A stretch of DNA of 64,000 nucleotides from Anaspis maculata. Lineage: Eukaryota > Arthropoda > Insecta > Coleoptera > Scraptiidae. Positions within the stretch are counted from its first letter, which is position 1. Every line of letters starts with the position of its first letter. Below are positions 35,428 through 46,011 of this stretch, piece after piece. The stretch is taken from contig OX421968.1 in the NCBI GenBank assembly GCA_949128115.1, positions 52,593,423 through 52,657,422 on the forward strand. The letters run 5' to 3'. The notes under the pieces were generated by a model. The model saw only the letters and a list, made by a program, of their open reading frames with translations, searched no databases and had not been told where the DNA came from. The translations under genes were made by a program, and so were the position numbers.

Positions 35428-36013
35428 TACAGGGTTATTCATAAAACATGCTCACCCCCATTTTTATCGAGAACCGTTTGCGATATAGAGTCGCGGGAAG
35501 AGCTGTTGAATTAATCATATCTCTAAGGTCCGATTTCATATGCTACCAGTTTTTTCACCAAGACTTTCTGTACGGGGGCGCCTCAAAAATTTGAATTTGT
35601 GAAAAATTTTCTCCACACTGTATAATGTTGACTGTTATGCCATTTCAAAGAACTTTTAAAAAGTTCAATGGAAAAGTGGAAAAAGTTTTGGAAAAATTTC
35701 AGCGGTCTCCATTTTATGATTAAAACAAAAAACCTGGAAAAACACGTTTTCGCGTATAAAATGAGAATCTATGGGTATTTTTTCAAACTGCAAACTGCAT
35801 TTAATGAGCTTATTAAAACGGTAAGTACGGTGTGTAACTCAATATGGCATGATTATTTTAAAATATTGAGGCAATTCAATTTTACCCATTAACATTTTGA
35901 TTTCGAAAGATCTCAAAATTATAAAATAGCCATTGCATATTGAGTTATACATCATACTGACCGTTTCGATGAGTTCTACTGAACCCTCGAATGAACCATA
36001 TCGATCACCTGTA
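35428..36013. mobile_element. 0.6-kb TA-flanked inverted-repeat element
   Basis: Ends TACAGGGTTATTC and CACCTGTA between TA dinucleotides. Near the middle AACTCAATATGGCATGAT and ATTGCATATTGAGTTATAC are complementary. Open frame 35668-35892 shows no domain. Confidence 0.6.
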
Positions 36014-36166
36014 TAACATCCTTTGATCGTATACCGTCACCCGACGGATAACATCTAACATGTAACAAACGCAAATGTTTCGCTAGAAGTCGCGTCCAGA
36101 CTTAATAACATGCTATACAACTTTGCGATATAACAGTGTTATATACAAGTGTGAACCCGGCCTAAC

Positions 36167-37701
36167 AGACGGCATTCCAGCGCCAAGAAATCTATCTAAA
36201 TAAGGCCGATTTCCCACAACTAGTTAAGCCAATGGGTGTTTCGAATCCACTAAGCAGTACAGGCCAAATTATAAAGTAGGTATTCCAAATGATAAATATG
36301 TATGAACTCGTGTATAAACTACCTAACTACATAATAAATGATAAATAATAATAATTTATGATCAACATAACTCTGATTACTTGACATGTAGGGATATCGA
36401 CTGAACCTACGTTTAAAGCTGTCCACTGCAATGTAACACAGTCAACAGGCCAACGGTCGCTGTCAATTTCGCCATTTAATGCTTCATCCTAATTGGACTC
36501 TGCTGTCGATAGCTACAAGGCGCAGCTTTTCGAAACCTAGAGTGAATTTGGTCAGCTTATTTAGCCGTATGGTTTTAATTCTAGCCGGTAGCGCAGCATC
36601 GCTCATTGGCTCTTGTGACTCACGCATAGCATGAGAGACAATGAATCCGTCAGTTGTAATTTCTCTTGAAAGTACGTTTATTTGTTCCCTGCACACACGC
36701 TAACAAAATTATTTTGTTTTGCGGATGTTCCGCATAACATAGCGGATAATATGATCACATCTGCAAGATTTTTTATTTTTATTAAATGCAGAAGTTGTCG
36801 ACTGGCGGTTGTGCTTTGCTTGAAATCGCATCGACCTTGCTTGTATGAAAAGTGTAATCCTCGAAAGTAATAAAGTAAATCCGTTTTGTCTCTTGGTGTA
36901 TTCTATACTTATTGCAAGCTACTTACTACATACACATTCAGGTATATACATATGTATATCGTGTGGTCAAATGAGTTCCCAATTTACGCAGGCTATGGCC
37001 TAGTCAAATTAGGGGTACGAAGCTGCGTTTCGCTATATGCAGCTTGCGTCAGTATGAAGAGAATTAGTTGATTGGAAAGTCACGGATCAATAAAAATCAG
37101 AAATGCTCCCGGTTCGATGTATTTCTAAAAATTTCATATTCAAGGCAGTATACATAGGTGCATGCTTCGCATCTTTCGGTACGTTTATCCATCAGACGCG
37201 TTGATGCAAGGGGGGGGGTGTATGCCATTTCCAAGAGAGGACGAGGGTAAGAGAAAAAGTCGAAAGGGTGAGACAAAGCAGCCACTTGAATTTGCGAGAA
37301 TCGGTCATCGGACGTCTTACCGCCACTCCAACATTGCCCTGATTTGTCTGCATGGCTAGTTTCAGCGGCTGTCCCCTGTCCGTCCCTGTTCATCCCTTTC
37401 AGATATTCGGAAAGACAACGCGTTGGACTTCATCATAACACATAATTTTTGATAGGTTCTACTCGTACTTTTGGTCTTCTCTCGATAATTCCTGATACTT
37501 ACGTTTGGAGCTGAGTAAATTTAGATAGCTGAGAACAATTCGAATTCTGTTTGGACCGTTCACTAGTCGAATCCGTTGTCTATCTGCAGTCCCGTATTTT
37601 TGTAAAAATCAGATCATAAAGTACAGGGTGGTAAATGGAACATTGCAGTATTTCCAGAAATTCAATGATCAAGTTCGAGCAGCTTCATAGCTAGACTTAG
37701 C
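36167..37701. other. Intergenic sequence with one partial MITE
   Basis: 36548-36605 is half of the MITE family seen complete at 21855-22008. Otherwise there are no supported genes; short open frames at 36484-37393 lack domains. A TACAGGGTGGTAAATGG terminus-like fragment lies at 37623. Confidence 0.45.
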
Positions 37702-38031
37702 CAGGGGCGGACTTGGGTTTCGTGGCGCCCTATAGGCTTGACTGAATTGGCCGCCTCTTTCCCTTAGAGAGGTGTGTTTCAGAGAACTAGTTTGTGTTTA
37801 TATTTTTAGAGCACTAACTGCTGCTAATGATAAAAGTGGTTTTTCATCAATAGTTGACAGTGTTGACACAAATTAACAAAAATTGATCAGGAAAAAACTG
37901 TGCAAACGCGATTTTCGTGGAATAAAAATAAAACCACGCATTTTTTCCCAAGAAAACGATGTCGATGCCGCCCCCTTGGATCTGCCGCCCTAGGCACGTG
38001 CCTACTTTGCCTATTGCCAAATCCGCCACTA
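37702..38031. mobile_element. 330-bp hAT MITE, 8-bp target duplication GACTTAGC
   Basis: Left end CAGGGGCGGACTTGG and right end (complement) TAGTGGCGGATTTGG, flanked by GACTTAGC at 37694-37701 and 38032-38039. The right subterminal part contains the self-complementary CCTAGGCACGTGCCTA. Open frames across it are incidental. Confidence 0.92.
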
Positions 38032-38062
38032 GACTTAGCCAAATTGAAGATATTTATTATTA

Positions 38063-38186
38063 TACCATGCGATCAACAAAATTCGGAATTGGGGTAGGCT
38101 GTGACCTGGTCAAATTTCAGGATGTCAAGCTGCTTTCGGCCAGGGCACAGCCTACCCCAATTCCGAATTTTGTTGATCGCATGGTA
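38063..38186. mobile_element. 124-bp MITE with perfect 41-bp inverted repeats, TTA flanks
   Basis: TACCATGCGATCAACAAAAT and the next 21 bases are a perfect inverted repeat of the right end. TTA lies on both sides (38060-38062 and 38187-38189). Only about 40 bp separate the arms. It lies 31 bp from the adjacent hAT MITE. The perfect ends suggest recent activity. Confidence 0.93.
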
Positions 38187-39117
38187 TTATCATCATGCTC
38201 TTTACGGGAAAAGAAATGTTTTGCTTGTTTGGGACAAAAATAGTACATCAATACGAAGGTTGAGAAAGTATCATATCTTGGACGCCAGACTGAATCCCGA
38301 AGCGCAGCTAAAAAATATAAGGCTTTTTCTACTATAAAATCGACTTCACGATTCAGGACCAGATCATAATGACGTACTTCACGGCAAGTAGTTCAAAAAC
38401 TACGCAGCACTCGAAGCGTCGGTCCTGAAAATGTTGCTCTTGTTGAATTTGATGTAAGTTTAGATTGCTACGAACAATTTGCATTTTGTTGGAAGTGTTA
38501 GGATGTTAGGTATGTACTTTGCACAAAGTTTGTATAGGGTGTTCAATAAAATAATGCAAAATTCTAGGCCGTCAAGAAGCTCCCGTTTCAGTTTTACCTG
38601 TTGCCGGAATATTCGAAAAATCGGAGGTATGGTAATCGTGAAAAAGAAATTGAAACTTTTCATTCGTGGTCCTCTATAATCGAAATAGAAATAGATCGTC
38701 CAGATCTGTCAAAACAAAAACAAACATTCCGTGTCGGTCGGTCTGTGTGCGCCACACTTCTTTTGTCCTTCGTTATACATATTTCTAAACTATTCAACCG
38801 ATCTCGAACTCTCATTTTGAAGACCTTAAAAAAGTCTCAAAGCGAATATGTAAGAGCTTTGAGCTATCTGTCATCTATTAAAAGTTACAAACTATCAAGG
38901 CAAAAACTTTGACGTATACACTTATACAGGTGTCCCGAAATAAGTGTTACAAAGTTGTTTTTTTTTCTCCATGCGTTTATTTAAGGGGTTTTTATGCGAC
39001 TAAAAAAGTTGTTGACGGGAATCGGTTTCATTTCGTTTTTTTCGTCAAGTAGAAACCCCCCCAAAATGAAAACGTACGGGCAATGCTATCAAATTTTGGA
39101 AATTTCTGAAAATTTTT
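38187..39117. other. Intergenic sequence with element-end fragments
   Basis: TATAGGGTGTTCAATAAAATAATGC at 38535-38559 and ACAGGTGTCCCGAAATAAGT at 38933-38952 resemble foldback termini without visible partners. No gene. Confidence 0.4.
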
Positions 39118-39493
39118 GATTTTGATTTTTGAAAATTAAAAAACTAGATAGCATCGACAATACATCTTTCCGCAAGAAAGTCGCATGCCAAATTTGAGCT
39201 TTCTATTTGAAAAAAAGGTACCAAAAATGATTTCTCGTAGACATGAAGAAGTGAATTAGTAAAAATCATTTTTGGTACCTTTTTTTTAAAAAAGGAGGTT
39301 CAAATTTGGCATGCGACTTTCTTGAGGGAAGATGCATTGTCGATGCTATCTAGTTTTTGGATTCTCAAAAATCTAAAACAAAAAGTTCCCATACCAGAAC
39401 TTATTCCTATGGACAGTTTTTGTTCTACATGGGACTGAAGTTGAAGATTTGAGAGCATAAATATTGAACTTCAGTCCCCTGCAGAACAAAAAC
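39118..39493. repeat. Two consecutive hairpins upstream of the I-like retrotransposon
   Basis: The first hairpin pairs 39140-39240 with 39262-39365, sharing CTAGATAGCATCGACAAT and GGTACCAAAAATGATT. The second pairs CAGTTTTTGTTCTACATGG and the following bases (from 39415) with its complement ending at 39493, overlapping the first codons of the retrotransposon fragment. Probably the broken end of a foldback. Confidence 0.65.
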
Positions 39494-42033
39494 TGGTCGA
39501 CGACATTGCAGAAATCCTAGCAAAAAGTTTCCAAGATGCTTCGAGCGATACAAATTACGACAGAGATTTCCTAAATATAAAAAAACTCGCAGAAAACAAA
39601 AACACCCAACCCATTCCGGACGGCGAGAACCACCCGATCAACAAACCTTTCACCTTTGAAGAGTTTGAAAATTCACTTGCCACGTGTAAGGGAAACTCAA
39701 CAGGACCGGATGACATCCCTTTCACAATGCTAGAAAAACTATCCAAAAACGCAAAACATTGTCTCTTGTCCTTTTATAATCACATCTGGACAGGTCAAAT
39801 TTTTCCATCCCAATGGCAGGAAGTTATAACCATCCCTATCTTGAAAACCGATAAACCAAAACATGAACCATCTTCTTACAGACCCATCTCACTAAGTTGC
39901 TGCTTGTGCAAAGTAATGGAAAAAATGGTGAATCGTCGTCTTGTATGGGATCTGGAAAAAAATAACACACTAAATCCACACCAAAATGGTTTCCGCCGTT
40001 TGAGGTCCACAAATGATAATATAATCAGCTTGGAATCAGAAATTCACGAAGCCTTTGCCAACAAACAAAAAGTCCTTGCCATATGCTTCGATCTCGAGAA
40101 GGCATATGACATGACCTGGAGACACAGAATTCTTTCAACTCTTACTGACTGGGGCTACAAAGGCAACATCTTAGCATTTATTACTAACTTTCTGACAAAT
40201 CGCCGCTTTAAAGTAAAAGCAAATAACGGATTTTCATCACTTAAAATCCTTCCAAACGGTGTCCCCCAAGGTTCCCCTATAAGCGTAACCCTTTTCCTCA
40301 TTGCCATAAATTCTATCTCAAATTCTGTTAATCCTCCAGTCAGGATTAGTCTCTATGCGGATGACATATTGATTTACACAAAGGGTAGGGACCTAAAACT
40401 GATGGAGAGAAATCTTCAGACCAGCGTTTCAGCAATTGAGGAATGGACGAAATCGTCTGGTTTCAAGTTTTCCCCCGCAAAAACCAAGTGCATCCTCTTC
40501 AGTCGCTCTCATGCCAGAGAATCTCCTAACCTACAGCTTTACAAGACTCAAATTCCAGTGGTAGATAACATTAGGTTCCTAGGACTTTTGTTTGATAGCA
40601 AGCTTAAATGGATCCCTCATCTCGACCACCTAAAAAAATCTTGCGCAAAAAATTTGCAACTGATGAAAATTATCGCTCATCACAAATGGGGAGCAGATCA
40701 CGACAGCTTATTAAAAATCTTCAGGAGCCTAATACGATCAAAGCTAGATTACGGGTGTGTGGCATACTCATCCTGCAGAAAGTCCTATTTGAAAAGAATC
40801 GACTCCATCCAAAACACCGCCCTCCGTATTGCGTTAGGTGCCTTTTGCACAACACCCGCAAATAACCTTCACGGACTTGCAAACGAGATGCCGCCATCAT
40901 ACAGAAGAAAATTTCTTACATTGACCTATGCCTGCAATATCAAGGCTAACCCAAGTCACCCCAATAATTCTATTGTATTTTCCAATCGCTACAAGGTGGT
41001 TTTCGAAAGAAATAAGAACTTGATACCTCCATTATACGAGCGCATAAACCAATTGCGGTCTGAACTCTCCATCGAGTTCCCGGATGTTCACCCCAAAAAC
41101 TTTTTTAACTCCCTTCCACCTTGGCAGCATCCACCCCTAAACATCAACATTGAACTAACGCAGTGGAACAAAACAGAAAACGCAAGCTCCTCAATAAAAA
41201 AAGTTTTCAAAGGTCTAGCTGCGAACTACCACGATTATGGTTTTATATACACTGATGCCTCCAAAATCGATGACGTTATCGGAGCCGCTGTGATAACACC
41301 TGACACAGTTTCAAAATTTCGTCTTAACCCTGCCTCCAGTGTTTTCAGCGGTGAACTTTTTGCCATCTTCAGAGCTATCAAATACGTCACTGGTAACAAC
41401 AGACAGAAATGGGTGATATGTTCTGACTCCCTTAGCTCCTTACAAGCAATCCAAGATTCTCATTCGGTGAACCCCCTGGTACTGCAGATCAGAGAAGAGT
41501 ATATGTTGACCACCTCACAAGCAAAAACTGTCATGTTCATGTTTATTCCTTCTCACGTCGGCATAGAAGGAAACGAAAATGCCGACAAAAATGCAAAAGA
41601 TGCGGTAACATCCAACAGCTTCGAAATAATCGAATCAATTTCCCCCTTAGATGCAAAACGATTTTTCTTGCAGCATATGGAAGCTTTATGGAACAGGTCT
41701 TGGCGACAAGATGGTGGCTGGTTGCATATGATAAAACCCTCTCCGACCGACACTATTTCATTTCCCCTAAATCGTACTGAACAAGTGATCTTTACACGAG
41801 TGCTTTTGGGACACACCAAATTGACACACAGTTATTTGCTATCCAGGGAGGATCCACCAGTGTGTAACAGCTGTCACCAGCAACTATCCATTCGTCACAT
41901 TTTTACTGATTGCATAGAATACCGACACGAACGGAAAACCTTCTTGGGGCAACAGCCTTTAAACGTAATGAAAACAGATCATAATACTGTTCTTCGATTT
42001 CTAAATGAAACAGGTCTTTTCAGCAAACTATAG
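39481..42033 (+). CDS. I-superfamily retrotransposon ORF2 fragment: reverse transcriptase and RNase H
   Basis: An open frame of 850 codons from 39481; the first ATG is at 39727 and leaves 768 residues. Numbered from that Met: YRPISLS (51-57), motif A CFDLEKAYD (120-128), motif B NGVPQGS (177-183), motif C YADD (210-213). An RNase H domain follows with D510 (YTDAS), E543 (SGELFAI), D567 (CSDSLSS) and HVGIEGNENAD (610-620). A C-terminal CCHC knuckle is CNSCHQQLSIRHIFTDC. Upstream residues (AEQKLVDDIAEILAKSF, FEEFENSLATCKGNSTGPDD) are the normal RT lead-in. Endonuclease and ORF1 are absent, so the copy is 5'-truncated although all visible catalytic residues are intact. RT plus RNase H places it in the I/Nimb/Outcast/LOA group. 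Confidence 0.92.
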   Translation, partial: AEQKLVDDIAEILAKSFQDASSDTNYDRDFLNIKKLAENKNTQPIPDGENHPINKPFTFEEFENSLATCKGNSTGPDDIPFTMLEKLSKNAKHCLLSFYNHIWTGQIFPSQWQEVITIPILKTDKPKHEPSSYRPISLSCCLCKVMEKMVNRRLVWDLEKNNTLNPHQNGFRRLRSTNDNIISLESEIHEAFANKQKVLAICFDLEKAYDMTWRHRILSTLTDWGYKGNILAFITNFLTNRRFKVKANNGFSSLKILPNGVPQGSPISVTLFLIAINSISNSVNPPVRISLYADDILIYTKGRDLKLMERNLQTSVSAIEEWTKSSGFKFSPAKTKCILFSRSHARESPNLQLYKTQIPVVDNIRFLGLLFDSKLKWIPHLDHLKKSCAKNLQLMKIIAHHKWGADHDSLLKIFRSLIRSKLDYGCVAYSSCRKSYLKRIDSIQNTALRIALGAFCTTPANNLHGLANEMPPSYRRKFLTLTYACNIKANPSHPNNSIVFSNRYKVVFERNKNLIPPLYERINQLRSELSIEFPDVHPKNFFNSLPPWQHPPLNINIELTQWNKTENASSSIKKVFKGLAANYHDYGFIYTDASKIDDVIGAAVITPDTVSKFRLNPASSVFSGELFAIFRAIKYVTGNNRQKWVICSDSLSSLQAIQDSHSVNPLVLQIREEYMLTTSQAKTVMFMFIPSHVGIEGNENADKNAKDAVTSNSFEIIESISPLDAKRFFLQHMEALWNRSWRQDGGWLHMIKPSPTDTISFPLNRTEQVIFTRVLLGHTKLTHSYLLSREDPPVCNSCHQQLSIRHIFTDCIEYRHERKTFLGQQPLNVMKTDHNTVLRFLNETGLFSKL

Positions 42034-42318
42034 TCCCTGAAGAATTAGCTAGATTCGTTCCTATGTATGACCTATATACGATTACCCAATTTCCCCTTCC
42101 GTGGTCCTCGTTGTTTGTCTGAACTATAAAGCCGCCTTGACGGACCCCTTGGCGTGAAGTTTGTATCCCTGTCTGTGTGTACCAAACTGTCGATCGTCCT
42201 CCATCATCGTGAAAAGGATAGGTTCCTAGTCTTACTGTTTTTGCCATTTGTTTTTTTTTTCTTGAATTAACTTGCCCTTGCTAATAACCCTTAGCGGTTG
42301 ATGCAGGATATTAAAATG

Positions 42319-42348
<30 letters not shown>
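42034..42348 (+). other. 3' UTR and poly-A tail of the I-like element
   Basis: After the stop codon a short GC-moderate UTR ends CTTAGCGGTTGATGCAGGAT, then ATTAAAATG and a pure A tract at 42319-42348. An uninterrupted 30-A tail together with an open ORF indicates a young insertion. The target duplication was not found because the 5' junction falls in a hairpin region. Confidence 0.85.
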
Positions 42349-42352
<4 letters not shown>

Positions 42353-42530
42353 GGCTGGTGCCGAGACGTATCACGGAATGTTAAGATGCCTCCCGGTTCG
42401 ATTCCCGCTGATTCAAGTCTGGCTGTTGTATCGTAAATAGTATTTTTCAAGTGTATTTAGATCTAATAAGGCAACACAAACTCCTATGGCCGTGATAAGA
42501 GCCGATAAGGAGAAAAACATTATTTATTCA
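42349..42530 (+). mobile_element. tRNA-related SINE remnant following the poly-A
   Basis: Contains a B box GGTTCGATTCC (42395-42405) preceded by a degenerate A-box half, and a downstream CGTGATAAGAGCCGATAAGG phrase. No intact cloverleaf. The 5' limit is set only by the A tract. Confidence 0.5.
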
Positions 42531-42840
42531 TTTGTTACTTATTTATGATTTCATCGCCTTTGATCGAAGAATGCCGGGTAAGCATTTAAAATATCGCTGT
42601 AACTCTACAAAAATTGAGCCGAATGAGCTTGTTTAGTCGTGAATATTAGCAAAATCCATTTTCCTAATCATTAAATTTGACTTTTTCACGATTTTTGAAA
42701 AAAACAAAAACGGTAACAAAATTATTCGGTTGCGTCGGCCATCTTCGATTTGACACTTAGACCATTTCAACTTTTTATATTGATGTTTTCTTCAACTGGC
42801 TTCCCGCTGGTACCTACTACTTTCATCAAAATCGGTCAAA
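42531..42840. other. Intergenic sequence, no feature seen
   Basis: AT-rich, with no coding or repeat signal that I can define. Confidence 0.35.
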
Positions 42841-43767
42841 TAAACTGCTCCACAATGAAGTTGTCGCCACCAAAAAAATGGTTTGACTTTGACGGCCAAT
42901 AACTTTCGATTGCCGGAAGTGATTTCCATTCTGTTTATTGCGTTTACTAGCCCAATATATCCTCAACAGATCCTATAATTGTGAATATCAAGAAACGGCA
43001 TGTAACATTTATACAAGGTGATATGTAAAAAGGTGAAAAATTGCAACAACTTCATCGAACCCCCATTTGCAAAATTTTTTTTTCCAAGTTCCAATAAGAA
43101 AAGCATGAATTGTGATGCATTGTCTCGAAACGGTCTTGGAATTACCGGGATTGGAGATCTTACACAGGGAAAATAGGGAAAATCTGTTACATTCCATATA
43201 AAAATTCATATCCTCTGTGTAAGACCTCCAATATCGGTTATTCTAAAACCGCTTCGAAACAAGGCATCACACTTCATGATGATGAGGAGTACCTTGGCGA
43301 CGAGGAACTATAGTTAATGCCACTCTTCTGCTGTTTTGTGTTTGTGTCCAAATTGTTGTACCTATTGTGTGTAATAATCTTAGTGTGCCTATTCATATTT
43401 ACTTGTTATTGTTGTTTATTTATTATTTATTGTGACGATGCTCATTGTAACATGTTTACTCCTTTTCTAAGAGATAATAAATGATGATGATGATGATTTT
43501 GATTTTGACTTTAAAATTTGTAAACAAAATTTTTTTTGCAAATGGGTGTTCGATGAAGTTGTCGCAATTTTTTACCTTTTTACATATCACCCTGTATAAA
43601 TATTACATGCAATTTCTTGATATTCACAATTACAGGATCTGTTGAGGATAGATTGGGCTAGTAAACGCAACAAACAGAATGGACATCACTTTCGGCGATC
43701 GAAAGTTATTGGCCGTCAAAGTCAAGCCATTTTTTTGGTGGCGACAACTTCATTGTGGAGCAGTTTA
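42841..43767. mobile_element. Foldback element with nested TACARGGTGATATG inverted repeat
   Basis: The outer arms 42841-43012 and 43606-43767 are complementary (AAACTGCTCCACAATGAAGT; TTGACTTTGACGGCCAATAA; CAACAGATCCT). An inner pair, TACAAGGTGATATGTAAAAA and its complement near 43570-43603, adds a second terminal-repeat set. A third inner hairpin (43110-43170 with 43210-43275) surrounds GGAGATCTTACACAGGG. A retroposon tail lies in the centre. Confidence 0.75.
43283..43498 (+). mobile_element. Retroposon 3' end with (GAT)n tail
   Basis: A 215-bp block ending AATAAATGATGATGATGATG and placed between hairpin arms. L2/CR1-like 3' ends characteristically carry short trinucleotide tails. The target duplication cannot be separated from the ATGATG context. 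Confidence 0.55.
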
Positions 43768-44753
43768 GTAAGAATTTTAAAAAGAAAAAAACTTTCTTTA
43801 ACTTCATGTAAAACATCTTTGCGAAATACGGACTGATAGGCAAATAAGGACTGAACTAGCGAGCGGCCGAGATCAAACAGAACTGGATTCGTTCTCAGCA
43901 TTCCAAATTTACTCCGTTCCAAAGTAAAAGCAAGTTTGGCTATGCAAAGTTTAGTTGGTATCCTGTTTTACTGACTGGTTGAGCCAAACTGTTCAACTTC
44001 ACAATGATATCGCAACACAATATTTTCTAAGGTACTTGCTGGAATTCGTACTCATCCGTAGAATTAATTAACGCCTTTGGATGCGGAAGCAATAATGAAA
44101 CTGGATTTTGTGATTACTGATTCTTAATGGGCGATAAGGTATGGATTTCCAAGAGAACATCCGACAGGAATTCACAATGATATTTATCCCGAGCGACGAC
44201 ACTTCGCCGGTGTGACGGCAGACGGCTGCGACTGCATTTTTTGAATCTCTTGGAGAAACTTTCCATGTCGGCAGAGCCTCAATATGTTTTATTAGCCGAG
44301 GGGGTTTGAATGCGCGCCACGGCTGCTTATAGGGAAGAAGTTTCGTAGTAGTATTCATCTCGCGGTCCTGATTTTATTTTATAATCTCGCAGAAGCCAAG
44401 TTCACAGGAAATGTTGAAACGCAATTTTGACGGCAAACGGTGTAGTAATACGGCGAACAGTCTATTAATTAACTCGTCCCGGCTTTCTAGCAGAGGTCGC
44501 CGAAGAATTATACACGAACCTAATATACAGGATGTCCTCTTTTTTAATGCTAACTCCTGTAACGTCGAAAGAGCTGAGTGAAAGGAACAAAGTCTATGAA
44601 ATTCAGTCGATGAAAATTTTTTCTTGTTAGGTCATCTCGAATATTTTGAGAAATTGAAATTCATGTCTGTTCCTGAAACATCTCCATCTAAGAATGATTG
44701 TAACTTCCCTCCAGCTCCGCTTCGAAGTTTTTGCTCCGCAAGGTGCACCATCG
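43768..44753. other. Intergenic sequence, no gene recognised
   Basis: A 96-codon minus-strand open frame (44068-44358) lacks any recognisable domain. TATACAGGATGTCCTC at 44524 resembles a foldback terminus. Confidence 0.4.
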
Positions 44754-44761
44754 ATTTTGAA

Positions 44762-45315
44762 CAAAGGTGGGCACCGTTAACGAAAAAGTTGACTCCGTTA
44801 ATCGTTAATCAGTAATTGAATGAAAATGTAACGGAAGTTAACGTTAACGCAAATTTTTTATTTTGTAAACCAAAATAATTATCTCTCAGACCACCTGAAC
44901 ACTACCTTGAAAACGACTAAACCATAATACCTACCCTACACCCTACACCAGCATACCCAACTAAACTGAACCAAAATTGAAGTGAACCACCCCAAAATTT
45001 TGCCTCGGTTACCTCAATGAGGATGACTCGAGAAAAAATTGCCTGATTCTGAAAATGTTTGTGCTGGTCGATAGATAATCTTTACAGGTATAGTTAAAAA
45101 ATTAAATCTTTCAGACTTCTTCTATTTCGCGTTTTGAAAACAAATATGGCTGAACAAGTTAACGTTAACGGACTTGAGTTAACGGAAGTTGAATGTAACG
45201 GAAGTTACTTAGTCCGTTAGTAATTTTTCAATTGAACTTGAAAGTGAAATCTTGACGAAAAAGTTAATTTCGTTGATTAACGATTAACGGATTAACGCTT
45301 TGGTGCCCAGCTTTG
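44762..45315. mobile_element. 554-bp hAT MITE, 8-bp target duplication ATTTTGAA
   Basis: Left end CAAAGGTGGGCACCGTTAAC and right end (complement) CAAAGCTGGGCACCAAAGCG, flanked by ATTTTGAA at 44754-44761 and 45316-45323. GTTAACG/CGTTAATC subterminal repeats cluster within 100 bp of both ends and near 45150-45215. They may act as transposase-binding sites. No coding capacity. Confidence 0.93.
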
Positions 45316-46011
45316 ATTTTGAACTAAATGAACTAATAAAGTTGGCGTCCAAACAATATGCGGAATGTAGATTTGCCGGCCGATTTACACCACAAAACTT
45401 AATTGTGATACGCGATTATTGAATACCAACACAGGTGAGACAGCCTTTATTTTGGCTTGTAGAACAAATTTCACCGGAACTGTCAGATCTTTTCTGTGTA
45501 ATAAAAAATAAGCGACAAGACAATCGCTTGAAGCCATGTTTTGTATTCCCATCATAATTTCCCCTTGAAGTAACTGGGTTTGCATTTTGTTTCACCTCAA
45601 AAATTTGATCCCGTGTTTAGTACCGAACTAAAATTTGATGCTACCTTTGTGCAATCAGGCTTGAAAGTATGTAGATTCACGCAGACTAATTTCACAGGTC
45701 GATAGAGGAGGATAAAGGTTGTTTACATGTAGTAACATTCTCAAATTCTATCGCGTGGTTGCGCTGTTGCACAAGCGCAGAAAGAGCTCTGTATTATCAT
45801 CTGTTGTAAATGGCACCAGCATTATTAGTACTAGCGGTAAACAAAATAAAACTCCATTTTATGATACAAGCAACAGATTTGGTACACGTGATCTTTGAAG
45901 AATTCTAAGCGATTTGATCCGTAGTTCTTGAAAATCCCTTCGGGGGGACCGAGATATGGGGGGGGGGGGGGAGAGGGGTTGATTTCTCTTATTTAGAAAA
46001 AATCTATATGC
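45316..46011. other. Intergenic sequence with short G-run
   Basis: No gene. A poly-G tract (45958-45970) occurs just before the next foldback; similar G/C runs mark foldbacks at 15934 and 33993. Confidence 0.4.

Larger units (their letters stand above)
33592..36166. mobile_element. Outer inverted-repeat element containing four later insertions
   Basis: The left end GGTTCACACTTGG and the right end AAGTGTGAACCCGGCC are inverted. Further inside, CATCAGCTGGTCATTTCTTT is complementary to AAAGAAATTACCAGGTGATG at about 35366-35386. The interior is interrupted by a foldback (33719-34875, itself holding a MITE), a hAT-like MITE (35005-35350) and a third inverted element (35428-36013). No transposase was found. 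Confidence 0.65.

Noticed and set aside
44068..44358. 96-codon minus-strand open frame as a host exon
   Set aside because: No recognisable domain and no convincing splice sites.
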